A stretch of 64,000 nt of DNA from Atopobium fossor DSM 15642 (GCF_000483125.1 NZ_KI519553.1:469124-533123); one strand, 5' to 3'; shown: positions 43,503 through 53,603, numbered from the stretch's first letter. Notes: generated from the sequence alone by a model not told the origin. Made by a program: numbers and translations.

Positions 43503-46500
43503 ATGAAACATTTAGACAGACAAGGTATAAACAAAACACTACGAGCGCTACGTGCGTTACTTTTTGGCGTGTCGTTACTCGTAGTGTTAGGCCTGCCTAG
43601 TACGGCGCTTGCTACAGAGATATCTACAGGGGTGGTATTAGCCTCGCCAGATACTACAACATCTGATGTTGTGGTAAAAAAGGGTACTGCTGCAGATCAA
43701 GCTAATGCAGTAGTGGAAGAGGCAGTTTCTACAACTGAGCCTGCAACAGCAGATAAAGCAGACAATGCTGAGAGCGAAGATGCTACCACAAGCGCTGCTC
43801 CTGAGGCGCCCAAGCAAGATGATCAGCCTGCATCAGAAGAGCGCTCGGCAGCTCCAGTTGCTGCGGATTCTGCTGCAAGCGCTGCCGATGGTCTTGTTGC
43901 GGGGGATACCTACTATATCCGTTCGGCGATAGATTCGGATAAGGTCTTGGATGTATCTGGTGGTTCTGCTGCAAATGGTGCTAATGTGCAGTTGTGGGAT
44001 AAGAATAATACTGCAGCGCAACGTTGGAAACTTATTCGCAGTGGTCAGTATTACATGCTTATTAATGAAGGTTCCAATAAGGCTTTGGACATCTATGCTG
44101 GCCGTGTCTTTAATGAAGCTAATGTACAGCAGTATCAAACCAACTATACAAATGCGCAAAAATGGATTTTGAGGCGCATGACTGATGGTAGTTTTGCTAT
44201 TGTATCCGTACAAGATCCAAGGTATGCCCTTGATTTGTATGCTGGCAAGACTGCCAATGGCACCAATATTCAAATGTTTATGTATGCTGGTGGTTCCAAC
44301 CAAAGATGGTGGCTAGAAAATGCATCGGCATCCTTACGTGAAGCAAAACAGGCTCAAGATGCCGACCGCCTACCTGAAGGCGATTATCTGATAGAGACTA
44401 ACGTAACTACTGGTAAAGCCATGGATGTGGATTATCCTACCGCTGATTCCGGTTCGAGCGTATTATTGTGGCAGACTACTCGCCACAAGACTCAGGTTTG
44501 GCATGTTTCTTACGATAAAGAAGGTCTAGCCAAACTTACCAATAAGTATTCCGGCAAGGTTTTGGATGCGTATGGCGGAAAAGCTGCAAATGGTATAAAC
44601 GTTCAGCAGTTCAATTCCAATGATGGTAGGGCTCAGCGCTGGCTTATTGTTAAGATGGCCGATGGCACACACAAGATTTTGTCGGCAATCGATCCTAGCT
44701 ATGCTATTGACCTGCATGGTTCTTATACAGCAAACAATACCAATATTGAGTTGTTTGCTGTTCATAATGGTGCTAACCAGCGTTGGCGTTTTATTTCGCT
44801 TGATATTGCCGTTCCTGGCACACAGCCTGATGTAGCAGGTTCGCTTGAGTCTGACGCAATGTACACTATTGCGAGTGCTCAAAATACGGATTATGTCATG
44901 GATGTTGCAGGCGGAAAGACGGATAACGGCACCAATGCGCAGCTCTACAGTGCAAACGGAACATCTTCTCAGGCCTTTAGTTTTGTTTCTGCAGGTAATG
45001 GTTATTATCTTTTGAAGTCTGCTCGTGGCAATATTGCTCTGGCTTCTACGGATGGTATTCCCACGTCTGGCAACAATGCTCAGTTTTGGCAGGTCAATAC
45101 TACCGATGAGAACCTGCAGTTTGCAATAATCCGCAATGCAGATGGAACTTACTCCTTTAGGAATGTTGCTACAGGATTGTTATTAGATGTGCAGGGTTCA
45201 CTGCGTAGTGGTGCAAACTTGTATTTGACGAGTTTTAGTGCCAATCCTTCGGATACCCAAAGATTTTCGCTGCAAAAAATTACCAATATTATTCCGAGCG
45301 GTTTGTTTACTCTTAATGCTGCTGGCAATAACTCAATGGCGCTTACCACAGATGGTTCTGCTTTGTCCATTGCTTCCAATAGTAAGCGCTTGAATCAAAA
45401 GTGGGCTATTAAAAAGGTTGAGGGGAAGGACAATACCTATACGCTTCAATCTTTGGATAGCGGCAAGTTTTTGACTACGATGAATAATCGTGTGGCATTT
45501 TCTGGCTCTTCTACTACATCTGCCGCTCACTGGCTTGTAAGTTTTAATGGGGCAAATTTGCAGTTTAAAAATGTGTTGTCGGGTACTGTTTTAGATATCA
45601 ACAATAGTAAGTACACCTCGGGTACTTCTGTTGCTGTTTGGAAGGCTCACGGTGGAGTTAATCAGCAATGGATTATAGTTCAGGCAATTGAGCTGGAAAA
45701 CGGTACGTATGAGCTTATGTCTGGTGTTGGTAACAATATGGCACTCGATGTAGACAATGCATCTAAGGAAGATGGTGCAAACGTCCAAATTTATACCAGC
45801 AACCATACGGGTGCTCAGAAGTGGAATGTATACCGTCTGTCGAGTGGCTCTTATGTGATTATTAATATTAATAGTGGCAAGACGCTTGATTTGCAAAACA
45901 GCCAAGTCAAAAATGGCTCCAATATTTTGCAGTTTAGGCACACTGGTAATTCTAATCAGCATTGGTATGTAGAGTGGAACGCTAAGGGCTACTTCGTCTT
46001 GCGCTCAGCGCTTGACCCTAATTTTGTTATAGATGTAGCTGGCGATAAAGCAGCTAACCAGACCAATGTACAGCTTGATAAATACAGGGGTTCCTCTGCT
46101 CAAGGTTGGAACTTTAAACAAGTATCTTCCTTTGGCAATAACGATGACAATCAGCAATATAATGGCACCTTCCGTTTGTATTTGGATGCTGGTCATGGTT
46201 ATAGTGCACCAAAGGGCTGGGATCCTGGTGCTATAGGCAACGGCTATAGGGAAGCAGATCTTACGCATGAGTTGGTAAATCTTATTGCTCAGCGCTTGGA
46301 TAAAAAGGGTATCGATTACCGCAAGTCTGAGGCAGATGGCGTTAATTACGACCGTAGACAGGAAGCCGCAGCTAGTCACGGTTGTACCACCTTGCTATCA
46401 ATCCACTTCAACTCGAATCCCAATGCAAGTGCCTCTGGTTTTGAGAGCTATAGGCATACCTATAATGCAGAACCTGGTTCTATCGATCTTCAGCGTTACA

Positions 46501-47399
46501 TGCATCAAGCTCTAAGAGCTTCTGTTGGTCTATCTGATCGCGGTATGAAAACACAGGAAATTGCTGTAATCAGTGGTAAGAAGGGGCATTTACCTGCAAC
46601 ACTGCTGGAGATTGCGTTTGTCTCGAATGCATATGACATGCGTGTATATCAGCAGCGTAAATATATAATTGCAGATGCATTGGCCGATGCTATAGAGAAG
46701 TACGCCAAGGACTTCTTTAAAGGTAATTCGCCTGAACCAGATGTTCCTTACCCTGGTTTTGATGAGGGTCCCAACAACGATGTTCCCTTTACGCCGGATT
46801 ATTCTTCTGATGATTCTTCACAGCCCCTTCCTCCCACGGAAGAGGACTTGAGTGCACAGACCTATACCATTATGGGTAGCTCAAGCGTAACAGCCAATCA
46901 AATGGTTGCTTTATTTAAGCAATCAGGCAAGACATATCCCAGCTCCGTATACACTCGTTATGGTGCGTCCTCTATAGAGGAGTTTTGTGGACTGGTAATA
47001 CAAGAGGCTGCTGCAGAGGGCGTTCGTGCTGAGGTTGTATTTGCTCAGGCCATGCATGAGACGGGTTGGTTGCAGTTTGGCGGCGATGTTAAGAATTGGC
47101 AGTGCAATTTTGCAGGACTTGGTGCTACCGGTAATGGTGTACAGGGTGAGGATTTTAGTACGTACGGTAGTCAGGCCGTACGCTATGGCCTTCGTGCTCA
47201 AGTGCAGCATCTTAAGGGTTATGCAAGTACGGATGCCCTTAATAACGCCTGTGTAGACAATCGCTTTAAATACCTTACCAATAAGCGTGGTTCTGCTCCA
47301 ACTATCTCGGGTCTTACGGGTACCTGGGCAATGGATCCTAATTATGGGAATGCATTGTTTGACCTCGTTAAGCGACTCAGGGCAATGCCTTCACGTTAG
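43503..47399 (+). CDS. Secreted bifunctional autolysin: ricin-type beta-trefoils, N-acetylmuramoyl-L-alanine amidase and glucosaminidase
   Basis: A 1298-residue secreted wall hydrolase. In order: a signal peptide (about 1-38); an Ala/Thr/Asp-rich linker; five ricin-type beta-trefoils starting near 133, 290, 451, 596 and 731, each with three QxW-type repeats (AQRWKL, NQRWWL and others); a zinc amidase_3 domain (about 889-1072) with LDAGHG, SIHFNSN and ATLLEIAFVSN, which cuts between MurNAc and L-alanine; and a GH73-like glucosaminidase domain (about 1126-1298) with AQAMHETGW, which cuts the glycan. No wall-sorting motif; the trefoils probably bind carbohydrate. Likely roles are daughter-cell separation and wall turnover. 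Confidence 0.87.
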   Translation: MKHLDRQGINKTLRALRALLFGVSLLVVLGLPSTALATEISTGVVLASPDTTTSDVVVKKGTAADQANAVVEEAVSTTEPATADKADNAESEDATTSAAPEAPKQDDQPASEERSAAPVAADSAASAADGLVAGDTYYIRSAIDSDKVLDVSGGSAANGANVQLWDKNNTAAQRWKLIRSGQYYMLINEGSNKALDIYAGRVFNEANVQQYQTNYTNAQKWILRRMTDGSFAIVSVQDPRYALDLYAGKTANGTNIQMFMYAGGSNQRWWLENASASLREAKQAQDADRLPEGDYLIETNVTTGKAMDVDYPTADSGSSVLLWQTTRHKTQVWHVSYDKEGLAKLTNKYSGKVLDAYGGKAANGINVQQFNSNDGRAQRWLIVKMADGTHKILSAIDPSYAIDLHGSYTANNTNIELFAVHNGANQRWRFISLDIAVPGTQPDVAGSLESDAMYTIASAQNTDYVMDVAGGKTDNGTNAQLYSANGTSSQAFSFVSAGNGYYLLKSARGNIALASTDGIPTSGNNAQFWQVNTTDENLQFAIIRNADGTYSFRNVATGLLLDVQGSLRSGANLYLTSFSANPSDTQRFSLQKITNIIPSGLFTLNAAGNNSMALTTDGSALSIASNSKRLNQKWAIKKVEGKDNTYTLQSLDSGKFLTTMNNRVAFSGSSTTSAAHWLVSFNGANLQFKNVLSGTVLDINNSKYTSGTSVAVWKAHGGVNQQWIIVQAIELENGTYELMSGVGNNMALDVDNASKEDGANVQIYTSNHTGAQKWNVYRLSSGSYVIININSGKTLDLQNSQVKNGSNILQFRHTGNSNQHWYVEWNAKGYFVLRSALDPNFVIDVAGDKAANQTNVQLDKYRGSSAQGWNFKQVSSFGNNDDNQQYNGTFRLYLDAGHGYSAPKGWDPGAIGNGYREADLTHELVNLIAQRLDKKGIDYRKSEADGVNYDRRQEAAASHGCTTLLSIHFNSNPNASASGFESYRHTYNAEPGSIDLQRYMHQALRASVGLSDRGMKTQEIAVISGKKGHLPATLLEIAFVSNAYDMRVYQQRKYIIADALADAIEKYAKDFFKGNSPEPDVPYPGFDEGPNNDVPFTPDYSSDDSSQPLPPTEEDLSAQTYTIMGSSSVTANQMVALFKQSGKTYPSSVYTRYGASSIEEFCGLVIQEAAAEGVRAEVVFAQAMHETGWLQFGGDVKNWQCNFAGLGATGNGVQGEDFSTYGSQAVRYGLRAQVQHLKGYASTDALNNACVDNRFKYLTNKRGSAPTISGLTGTWAMDPNYGNALFDLVKRLRAMPSR

Positions 47400-47436
47400 T
47401 AGCTACACTCTGTCGTGCAGCAAAAATAGTAATAAA

Positions 47437-47478
47437 AATTCAGCCGTCTCTCTTGTGAGGGGCGGCTGAATTGTATTG
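47437..47478. terminator. Bidirectional terminator between convergent genes
   Basis: AATTCAGCCG (47437-47446) pairs perfectly with CGGCTGAATT (47463-47472), with further CTC/GAG pairing inside. A/T-rich flanks on both sides allow termination of the autolysin gene and of the convergent aminopeptidase gene. Confidence 0.75.
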
Positions 47479-47495
47479 TACAAGAATGTAATTTC

Positions 47496-48932
47496 TTATT
47501 TGCCTTGGCCTACACCTAGAGCAAATCCACTCCAAGGAGCGCATTCTTCAGCAGGGGCGTTATCCCAAAGATCGCGAATCTCGCTAGGCAGGAACTCACG
47601 ACGAACAACAACCTCACCGCCGTAGATACAAAACCACTCAGCGCTCATGTATAGATAACCATCCTTGCCAGAATCCTTACCCCAGCTGTTTTCTACACGC
47701 CAAGCAACAGGAGCGCCTTTCTCGTCAAGCTCTACGCCTTGGAAGGTCATAGCGTGGGTGAGGGATGTTTCGCCCATGTCTAGCATGTCAGTGCGGCTCA
47801 TACCCAACTCCATGCCAAACAGGCCATCCAAATCTACGCCATCCATGGCTAAAACGCCCTTGAAGTCCTCAATGTTTCGAGGATACTCCTGCATAACATC
47901 GCAGGCCATACTTACGGGCTCACCAGCCTTAAGCTGAGCGATGGCTGCTTGTTCCAGTACAGATTGCTCTACATTAAGGAAGCGGTTAGGACGACCACCT
48001 TCAACGCTGTCAATAGAGCAAACGTGATAGGGGGTATTGAGCTTGGAATCACTGGAAGGAATGCAAACGAGCTCTGCATAGTCGTAGGGATTAAAAGGAA
48101 CGTAGCGCTGGGCAAACTCCTGAGGAGTAATGTTGAGGTCGCGCAACATACGCTTGGGGTCTTTAGCGTCCGTGTCTTCTTGGGTGGGAAGAATAGTGAC
48201 AAGTTTAGAAGTATCCACCTTACAGTTTTTGCCTACACGAGTTTCCAGATTAAAATGTGTAGGAGGCTCGCCTAAGCAGATGGAGAGCAGCTTATACACG
48301 TCTGCAAGCATTTGCTGTTTGTGCTTTTGGAGTTGCTCTGTTGTAAAACCCGCAGCAAATTCCTTGCGAAGAATAGAAGCATCCTTGCGTAGTAGGCGTT
48401 CTAGCTGAGCATTCATCTGAGCAGAGGATTTAGAGCTGGCGGTTTCCGGCATAACATCTTTAGGAACCATACCCCACTTGTTAATGAGGTTCATAGCAAA
48501 AATCCAGTAACCGCCATCGCCCATGCCATCGGATAAGACGCTCATAAGCTCGCGATCATCATTGGGTTTATCGGCAAGACGAATAATGTTCTCTAGCATT
48601 GCATTGGCTTTTTCGAGCTTGTCATAAAACATGCCGTATGCCTGAGAGAACTCAAAGCTATCTACATCAAGAAGCTTCATAGTGGCAGTACGGGCTACGT
48701 TGTAGGCACTAAAGAGCCAGCATCGTCCGCTTTGGCGCTGATTGGTAATGGGTGCAGTTTTAAGCTCTACGCTGTAGCTGTCATGGTACGTGCGCATACG
48801 GTTATAATCACGTGCGGCAGCCATCACATTCATGCTGGTAACGGCATTGCGAGCTACGCGATTGGCACGCTCAGATGCAAAGGACTCGTTTTGTGTAGCA
48901 GCCCAAGCAGGATCAACGGTATGTAAACTCAT
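47496..48932 (-). CDS. pepC: Aminopeptidase C-type cysteine peptidase (C1B family)
   Basis: A 478-residue cytoplasmic cysteine aminopeptidase of the bleomycin hydrolase family, which forms hexameric barrels and trims small peptides. The catalytic Cys71 (QSGRCWLF), the histidine in SLTHAMTFQGVELD and the asparagine in WRVENSWGKDSG are present. ATG 48932 follows AAGGAG. It lies 12 nt downstream of a second, related gene and both are probably cotranscribed, with the terminator at 47437 at the end. Confidence 0.92.
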   Translation of the reverse strand: MSLHTVDPAWAATQNESFASERANRVARNAVTSMNVMAAARDYNRMRTYHDSYSVELKTAPITNQRQSGRCWLFSAYNVARTATMKLLDVDSFEFSQAYGMFYDKLEKANAMLENIIRLADKPNDDRELMSVLSDGMGDGGYWIFAMNLINKWGMVPKDVMPETASSKSSAQMNAQLERLLRKDASILRKEFAAGFTTEQLQKHKQQMLADVYKLLSICLGEPPTHFNLETRVGKNCKVDTSKLVTILPTQEDTDAKDPKRMLRDLNITPQEFAQRYVPFNPYDYAELVCIPSSDSKLNTPYHVCSIDSVEGGRPNRFLNVEQSVLEQAAIAQLKAGEPVSMACDVMQEYPRNIEDFKGVLAMDGVDLDGLFGMELGMSRTDMLDMGETSLTHAMTFQGVELDEKGAPVAWRVENSWGKDSGKDGYLYMSAEWFCIYGGEVVVRREFLPSEIRDLWDNAPAEECAPWSGFALGVGQGK

Positions 48933-48944
48933 ATAAAACTCTCC

Positions 48945-50297
48945 TTAACGGGCTAGTGAACCCATGGGGTCCCAAGGGGCGAGCTCAATATCATCATGAG
49001 CGTCATAGATTGCACGTTGCTCTTCGGTTAGATACTTCTTGTCTACTACAATTTGGTAAACATACTCATCAAACCATGCATCTGAGAGAGTATCAAAGCC
49101 ATTACGACCATGATCTTTACCCCAGCTGTTTTCTACCTTCCACATGGCAGGCTTGCCCTTATCATCAAAGCGCACACCCTCCAAAACCATGGCGTGTGTC
49201 ATAAGAGACTCACCATAGTCAAGACGCTCTTCTCGGTTAAGGGCGGCTTCGATAGCAAAACCAAACAAGCCGTCTACATCTATCGCAGCGGTGTCCATAA
49301 TGCCCTCATCTTGCAGGTAAGACTGCATAACGTCACAGCCAAACCATACGGGTAGGTTGTCTTGCATCTGTGCAATGGCTACATGCTTAAGTTCCTCAAT
49401 GGGGAGGTTAAGGTGGCGTACCTGACCAAATTCAACTACATTACCCAAGCGAGAAACGGTAAAGGTGCGATTATAAGGTTTGTCCGCAGTGGGAGCAGAA
49501 ATCAAGGAGATGTAATCATCAAGATTGGTTTGAACGGTCTTCTCAAAGAATTCTACAGGTGTGAAGTTGCCAGAAAGTACGAGCTTATCGTCCTTATCGC
49601 GCAGACGAACATCAAAGTTTACAGGTGGTTCACCCAAAGAAATTACAAGCAAACGGTAAATCTCACTCATCATTTCTTTCTTCATAGCAATAAGGTCCTC
49701 ATGAGAGGAACCAGCTGCTTTAGTCTCGCGCAAACGTTTGGCGGCACCGCGCAAATAACGAGTGAGGTAGGTGTCTAAATCGTGGGTATTGCAGGAGTTA
49801 GCGGTTTCTGGCATTGCCTCTTTGGGGACTACACCATATTTCTTTACCAAACCCTTAAACATGTCCCATTGACCACCATCGCAAATGGGGTCAAACAAAA
49901 GATAGCTCATGAGACGGCCATTAAGCGGCTCATCCGTGGTGTCTAAAATGTTTTCCAAGAACCAGTTGCACTTTTCCAGCTTGTCCCAAAACAGGGGATA
50001 GGCTTGCGACAACTCAAACGTTTTAAGGTTGTAGTTTTGCATGATGCGAATACGAAAGGTGTTAAGGGATGCAAACATCCAGCAACGGCCAGAGCGCTCC
50101 TGGTTGGTACGATCGCCCTGCTTTACCTCCACGTCAAAGGCTAAGGCATTGTGTGCAATGGCCTCGGGCACGCGGGCAACAGTGCGAATACCCTTGGCAG
50201 TTGCAGCATTTTTAGCAACAACATTGGCACGCTCTGCAGCAAAATCCTGGCGAGCGGCAGCAATGTCGTCAAAGGTGACAGACATATTTTGATCCAT
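48945..50297 (-). CDS. pepC: Aminopeptidase C-type cysteine peptidase, second copy
   Basis: A 450-residue paralogue of the adjacent gene. Cys72 (RSGRCWMF), the histidine in LMTHAMVLEG and the asparagine in WKVENSWGKDHG are all kept. The copies share blocks throughout but differ in many positions, so this is an old duplication rather than a recent one. GGAGGA precedes ATG 50297. First gene of the two-gene minus-strand unit. Confidence 0.92.
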   Translation of the reverse strand: MDQNMSVTFDDIAAARQDFAAERANVVAKNAATAKGIRTVARVPEAIAHNALAFDVEVKQGDRTNQERSGRCWMFASLNTFRIRIMQNYNLKTFELSQAYPLFWDKLEKCNWFLENILDTTDEPLNGRLMSYLLFDPICDGGQWDMFKGLVKKYGVVPKEAMPETANSCNTHDLDTYLTRYLRGAAKRLRETKAAGSSHEDLIAMKKEMMSEIYRLLVISLGEPPVNFDVRLRDKDDKLVLSGNFTPVEFFEKTVQTNLDDYISLISAPTADKPYNRTFTVSRLGNVVEFGQVRHLNLPIEELKHVAIAQMQDNLPVWFGCDVMQSYLQDEGIMDTAAIDVDGLFGFAIEAALNREERLDYGESLMTHAMVLEGVRFDDKGKPAMWKVENSWGKDHGRNGFDTLSDAWFDEYVYQIVVDKKYLTEEQRAIYDAHDDIELAPWDPMGSLAR

Positions 50298-50480
50298 GAA
50301 AATCCTCCATACAAATAGGGTTTTAACATAAGAAGAATACCATGTCTTTTTTGGGTGACATGCACTTGTATATGCCCGTTAACATTCATTTATTCTGCGC
50401 GCTATACTATGTACATACTGTCTGCTGTTTATCTGTTGTTTGTCTGTTGTATATCCGTTGTTTGAGCCAAAGGTTCATCT

Positions 50481-51878
50481 ATGAGCCATTACATTTTGCC
50501 AGCTAGTTTGCCCGCATATGCTCTAGCTGTGTTGTCTACTTTAGAAAAAGGTGGATATGAGGCCTGGGTGGTTGGTGGCTGGGTACGAGATGCCCTTTTA
50601 GGCATGCCTTCGCATGACGTAGATGTGTGTACCAATGCACCCTGGCAAGAGTCTGTACGTTTGCTCAAGGCGGCAGATATAGAGGTGCACTGCACGGGTA
50701 TTCAACACGGGACCGTAACGGCTGTGTTGGAAGGTCATCCAGTAGAGGTAACCACGTACCGCGTGGAGTCTGGATATTCTGATTTACGTCATCCAGATAG
50801 CGTGCAATTTGTGGATTCAATTTTTGACGATCTTGCACGCAGAGATCTCACTATCAATGCTATGGCCTATCATCCTATACGCGGCCTTCTTGATCCTTAT
50901 GCTGGCGAGAAAGACCTTACGTTACGGCTTATTCGTGCCGTGGGAGATCCATATCGTCGCTTTAGCGAGGACGCCTTGCGTGTGCTTAGGGCTGTGCGCT
51001 TTGCCGCGCGTTTAGGTTTTGAAGTAGAGCCAGCTACACAAACCGCGTTGCAGCAGTGTGCGCCCGAGTTGGCACACATTGCGCGCGAGCGTATTGGTCA
51101 CGAGCTCACGGGTATTATCGCCACCGGACACCTTGCTTGGGCTATGCGTACTCAGCGTTGTGTGTTGTTGGCGGCACTACCTTCACTTGCTCCTATGGTA
51201 GGTTTTGAGCAAAACAGTCCCTACCATTGCTACGATGTGTACGAGCACACCATGCAGGTGGTTGCTGCAACAGAGTGCTTTGCAGGCGGTCATGCATCTA
51301 TGCGCTTACGCTGGGCTTCTTTGTTGCATGATATTGGCAAGCCGCATACCTTTACTATGGACGAGAAGGGCCAAGGTCACTTTTTTGGTCACCCTTCTGC
51401 AGGTGCTCAAATGTCCGAGTCTATTTTGCGCATGCTTGCTCTTCCAACAAGCCTTATTACGCCTTGCCTAGATTTAGTACGTTTTCACGATAGGCCTGTT
51501 AAAGCCACACGTCACTCCGTGCTTCGTATGATGAGCGATCTTGATAGCCGTTGCCCTGGTCAGGCCGTGCCACTTGCTTTTGAAACACTTATACTTAAGC
51601 GCGCGGATGCTATGGGTAAGGCAGCTCCTTATCGTTCGTATGCCATAGAGATAGATAAAATTGAACTAATATTGCGTGAGCTAGTGGGTCAGCAGGCTCC
51701 ATATCGTGTAAAGGATTTGGCTATAAGCGGTGCCGATGTTGTGGAAGTTTTGGGTGGACGTCCTGGTCCCTGGATTGGCACCATCCTAGAAAGTGTGCTG
51801 CGTGAGGTGGTACATGGTCGTCTGGATAACTCAAAGTCCGCTCAAGTAGCTTGGATTTTGGGCGAGAAAAGCGTGTAA
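50481..51878 (+). CDS. cca: CCA tRNA nucleotidyltransferase
   Basis: Adds or repairs the CCA end of tRNAs. The 465-residue class II enzyme begins with the nucleotidyltransferase head (VGGWVRDALLG with the metal-binding DVDV around 46-49), the RRDLTINAMAYHP motif (written here as ARRDLTINAMAYHP) and the tRNA-binding RFSEDALRVLRAVRFAARL. An HD-type domain follows (LLHDIGKPHTF), as in longer bacterial homologues. The two tRNA genes just downstream already encode CCA, so repair may be the main task for those. Confidence 0.93.
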   Translation: MSHYILPASLPAYALAVLSTLEKGGYEAWVVGGWVRDALLGMPSHDVDVCTNAPWQESVRLLKAADIEVHCTGIQHGTVTAVLEGHPVEVTTYRVESGYSDLRHPDSVQFVDSIFDDLARRDLTINAMAYHPIRGLLDPYAGEKDLTLRLIRAVGDPYRRFSEDALRVLRAVRFAARLGFEVEPATQTALQQCAPELAHIARERIGHELTGIIATGHLAWAMRTQRCVLLAALPSLAPMVGFEQNSPYHCYDVYEHTMQVVAATECFAGGHASMRLRWASLLHDIGKPHTFTMDEKGQGHFFGHPSAGAQMSESILRMLALPTSLITPCLDLVRFHDRPVKATRHSVLRMMSDLDSRCPGQAVPLAFETLILKRADAMGKAAPYRSYAIEIDKIELILRELVGQQAPYRVKDLAISGADVVEVLGGRPGPWIGTILESVLREVVHGRLDNSKSAQVAWILGEKSV

Positions 51879-51954
51879 TTGTTGCTTAATACTACTTTTG
51901 ACCTGATGTTTCAATAAATTTTCCAAAACTTGGTAATTTTTTTCAAATTAGGAC

Positions 51955-51983
51955 TTGCACTTAAGTCATATATCCCGTAAAGT
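51955..51983 (+). promoter_or_regulatory. Promoter of the tRNA-Gln/tRNA-Glu unit
   Basis: TTGCAC (51955-51960), a 17-bp spacer and TAAAGT (51978-51983) lie about 36 nt before tRNA-Gln. Confidence 0.6.
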
Positions 51984-52018
51984 ACTTTCTTGCGTTAAGG
52001 CGCGTAGGACGTATCCCT

Positions 52019-52092
52019 TGGGACGTCGTCTAATGGTAGGACAACGGATTCTGGTTCCGTCAGTGGGGGTTCGACTCCCTCCGTCCCAGCCA
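52019..52092 (+). tRNA. tRNA-Gln (anticodon CTG), CCA encoded
   Basis: The acceptor stem TGGGACG pairs with CGTCCCA (52082-52088). The anticodon arm ACGGA-TTCTGGT-TCCGT gives anticodon CTG. The T-loop GTTCGACTC is normal and GCCA completes the 3' end. Confidence 0.93.
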
Positions 52093-52112
52093 AGAGTCCT
52101 ACCTTATAGTTT

Positions 52113-52189
52113 GGCCCGTTCGTCTAGCGGTTCAGGACGCCGCCCTCTCAAGGCGGAGATCACCGGTTCGAATCCGGTACGGGCTACCA
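52113..52189 (+). tRNA. tRNA-Glu (anticodon CTC), CCA encoded
   Basis: The acceptor stem GGCCCGT pairs with ACGGGCT (52179-52185) including one G-T pair. The anticodon arm CCGCC-CTCTCAA-GGCGG gives anticodon CTC. T-arm CCGGTTCGAATCCGG is standard; discriminator A and CCA follow. It lies 20 nt after tRNA-Gln and shares its promoter and terminator. Confidence 0.93.
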
Positions 52190-52196
52190 CATGTTC

Positions 52197-52224
52197 AAGG
52201 GTCGGTTATCCGACCCTTTTTTCA
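52197..52224 (+). terminator. Terminator of the tRNA unit
   Basis: A 9-bp stem AAGGGTCGG/CCGACCCTT with a TTAT loop and TTTTTT tail. Confidence 0.85.
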
Positions 52225-52343
52225 TAGCTCTTACGCACTTATAGTGGGTTTACTTGCCCTGGGGTGGGCGAGTGTTGCGTGCTCCTGTATCATTTAAGTA
52301 CTACAACTTAAACGAAGCACTTAGTTCTATCAACTGGAGATTC

Positions 52344-53603
52344 ATGTCCAACAAGGTTACTCATACTTCTGAACCCCAGAAGTCCAAAATAAAGTTTGGC
52401 TCAAAACCAAAAACGCGTGTTACGTCCAAGGATGAAGAGACGTCAAGTGTGCGAAGAGGAGCTCAATTCTTAGCAGTAGTTGTGGCTGCTTATATCATTT
52501 TCCTTATTGTAACGGGACAAATGGCAACTTTTATTGATGCGCTTGCTCATGCAAATCGTGCCTGGATTTTTGGGGCAGTAGTATGTTTTGTGCTCTACTT
52601 TGTTTTTGGCGTTATTGCATATGCTATTGCGGTTTGGCTCGATCCAGATTCTCCCGTTGGCATTCGTGACCTTATGAGTGTTGAAGCCTCGGGTATTTTT
52701 TTTGGTAACCTCACGCCCATGATGGCGGGTGCAGTTCCTTCTCAGATTTTGCGTCTCACGCGTACGGGGTTAGATGCAGGTGAGGCATCTGCCACGCAGT
52801 TTACACGCTTCATTATGTTTCAGTTTGGTGTTGTTCTCTTTGCTGCGCTTGCGCTGCTAGGTAAGTTTGAGTTCTTTTTGCATACCTATGGTGATATTGT
52901 CATTTTAAATCTGTTTGTGTTTGGTATGCATGCTGTCGAGCTCATTGTTCTTTTTGTAGTGTGCTTGTGCCCAGGTTTTGTTAAGCGCTTTGGAAATGGC
53001 TTTTTACGCTGGATTAAAAAGCGCGGTCTGGTTAAGGACACTTCCAAGTTTGATGATCTTATCAATCGCCAAGTAGATGAGTTTGCAGATGCCTTTAAAC
53101 GTGCTGCTGTTCATATCCCTAGCATGGCGTTAACCTTGCTTGTTACCATGTTGCAGCTTGCTGCGTTTTACACCATTCCATGGTTTGTTTTGAATGCTTT
53201 TGGTCAGACTGCGGACTTTTGGGCCTGTTTGGCTGCAGGTTCCATGGTACAAATGGTTGCAACTGCAGTACCTTTGCCTGGTGGAACTGGCGGTGTAGAA
53301 TCTGGCTTTGCCCTGTTTTATGGTCCGTTGTTTGGCGCTTCTGCAACGGCTGGTTATTTGGTATGGCGTATCGTTACCTTTTTTGCACCTACAATTCTTG
53401 CTGCTCCTTTATTGGGGTTGCGTTCTAACAACCCCGTGTCTATCCGTCATAGATGTGATCGTATGATGGGTAGGCGTTTTGTAGCTGAGCCTGGTAATAA
53501 GCGCAACTATGGTGGCGCTGGTATGAGTGGTGCTACGGCTGCTAAATTGGCTGCTCGTGCCCATAAGCAGTCCTCTGGCAAGAAGCACGATAAATCTAAC
53601 TAA
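52344..53603 (+). CDS. Flippase-like (LPG synthase TM/UPF0104) membrane protein
   Basis: A 419-residue integral membrane protein of the lysylphosphatidylglycerol-synthase transmembrane (flippase-like) family. A basic N-terminus of about 45 residues precedes about eight hydrophobic segments; family motifs ANLTPMMAGAVPSQ-like (FGNLTPMMAGAVPSQILRL) and PLPGGTGGVESGF are clear. No catalytic aminoacyl-transfer domain is attached, so a lipid transport role is possible. ATG 52344 is preferred to an upstream frame start at 52254 inside the leader. Its stop lies within a palindrome shared with the convergent gene. Confidence 0.8.
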   Translation: MSNKVTHTSEPQKSKIKFGSKPKTRVTSKDEETSSVRRGAQFLAVVVAAYIIFLIVTGQMATFIDALAHANRAWIFGAVVCFVLYFVFGVIAYAIAVWLDPDSPVGIRDLMSVEASGIFFGNLTPMMAGAVPSQILRLTRTGLDAGEASATQFTRFIMFQFGVVLFAALALLGKFEFFLHTYGDIVILNLFVFGMHAVELIVLFVVCLCPGFVKRFGNGFLRWIKKRGLVKDTSKFDDLINRQVDEFADAFKRAAVHIPSMALTLLVTMLQLAAFYTIPWFVLNAFGQTADFWACLAAGSMVQMVATAVPLPGGTGGVESGFALFYGPLFGASATAGYLVWRIVTFFAPTILAAPLLGLRSNNPVSIRHRCDRMMGRRFVAEPGNKRNYGGAGMSGATAAKLAARAHKQSSGKKHDKSN

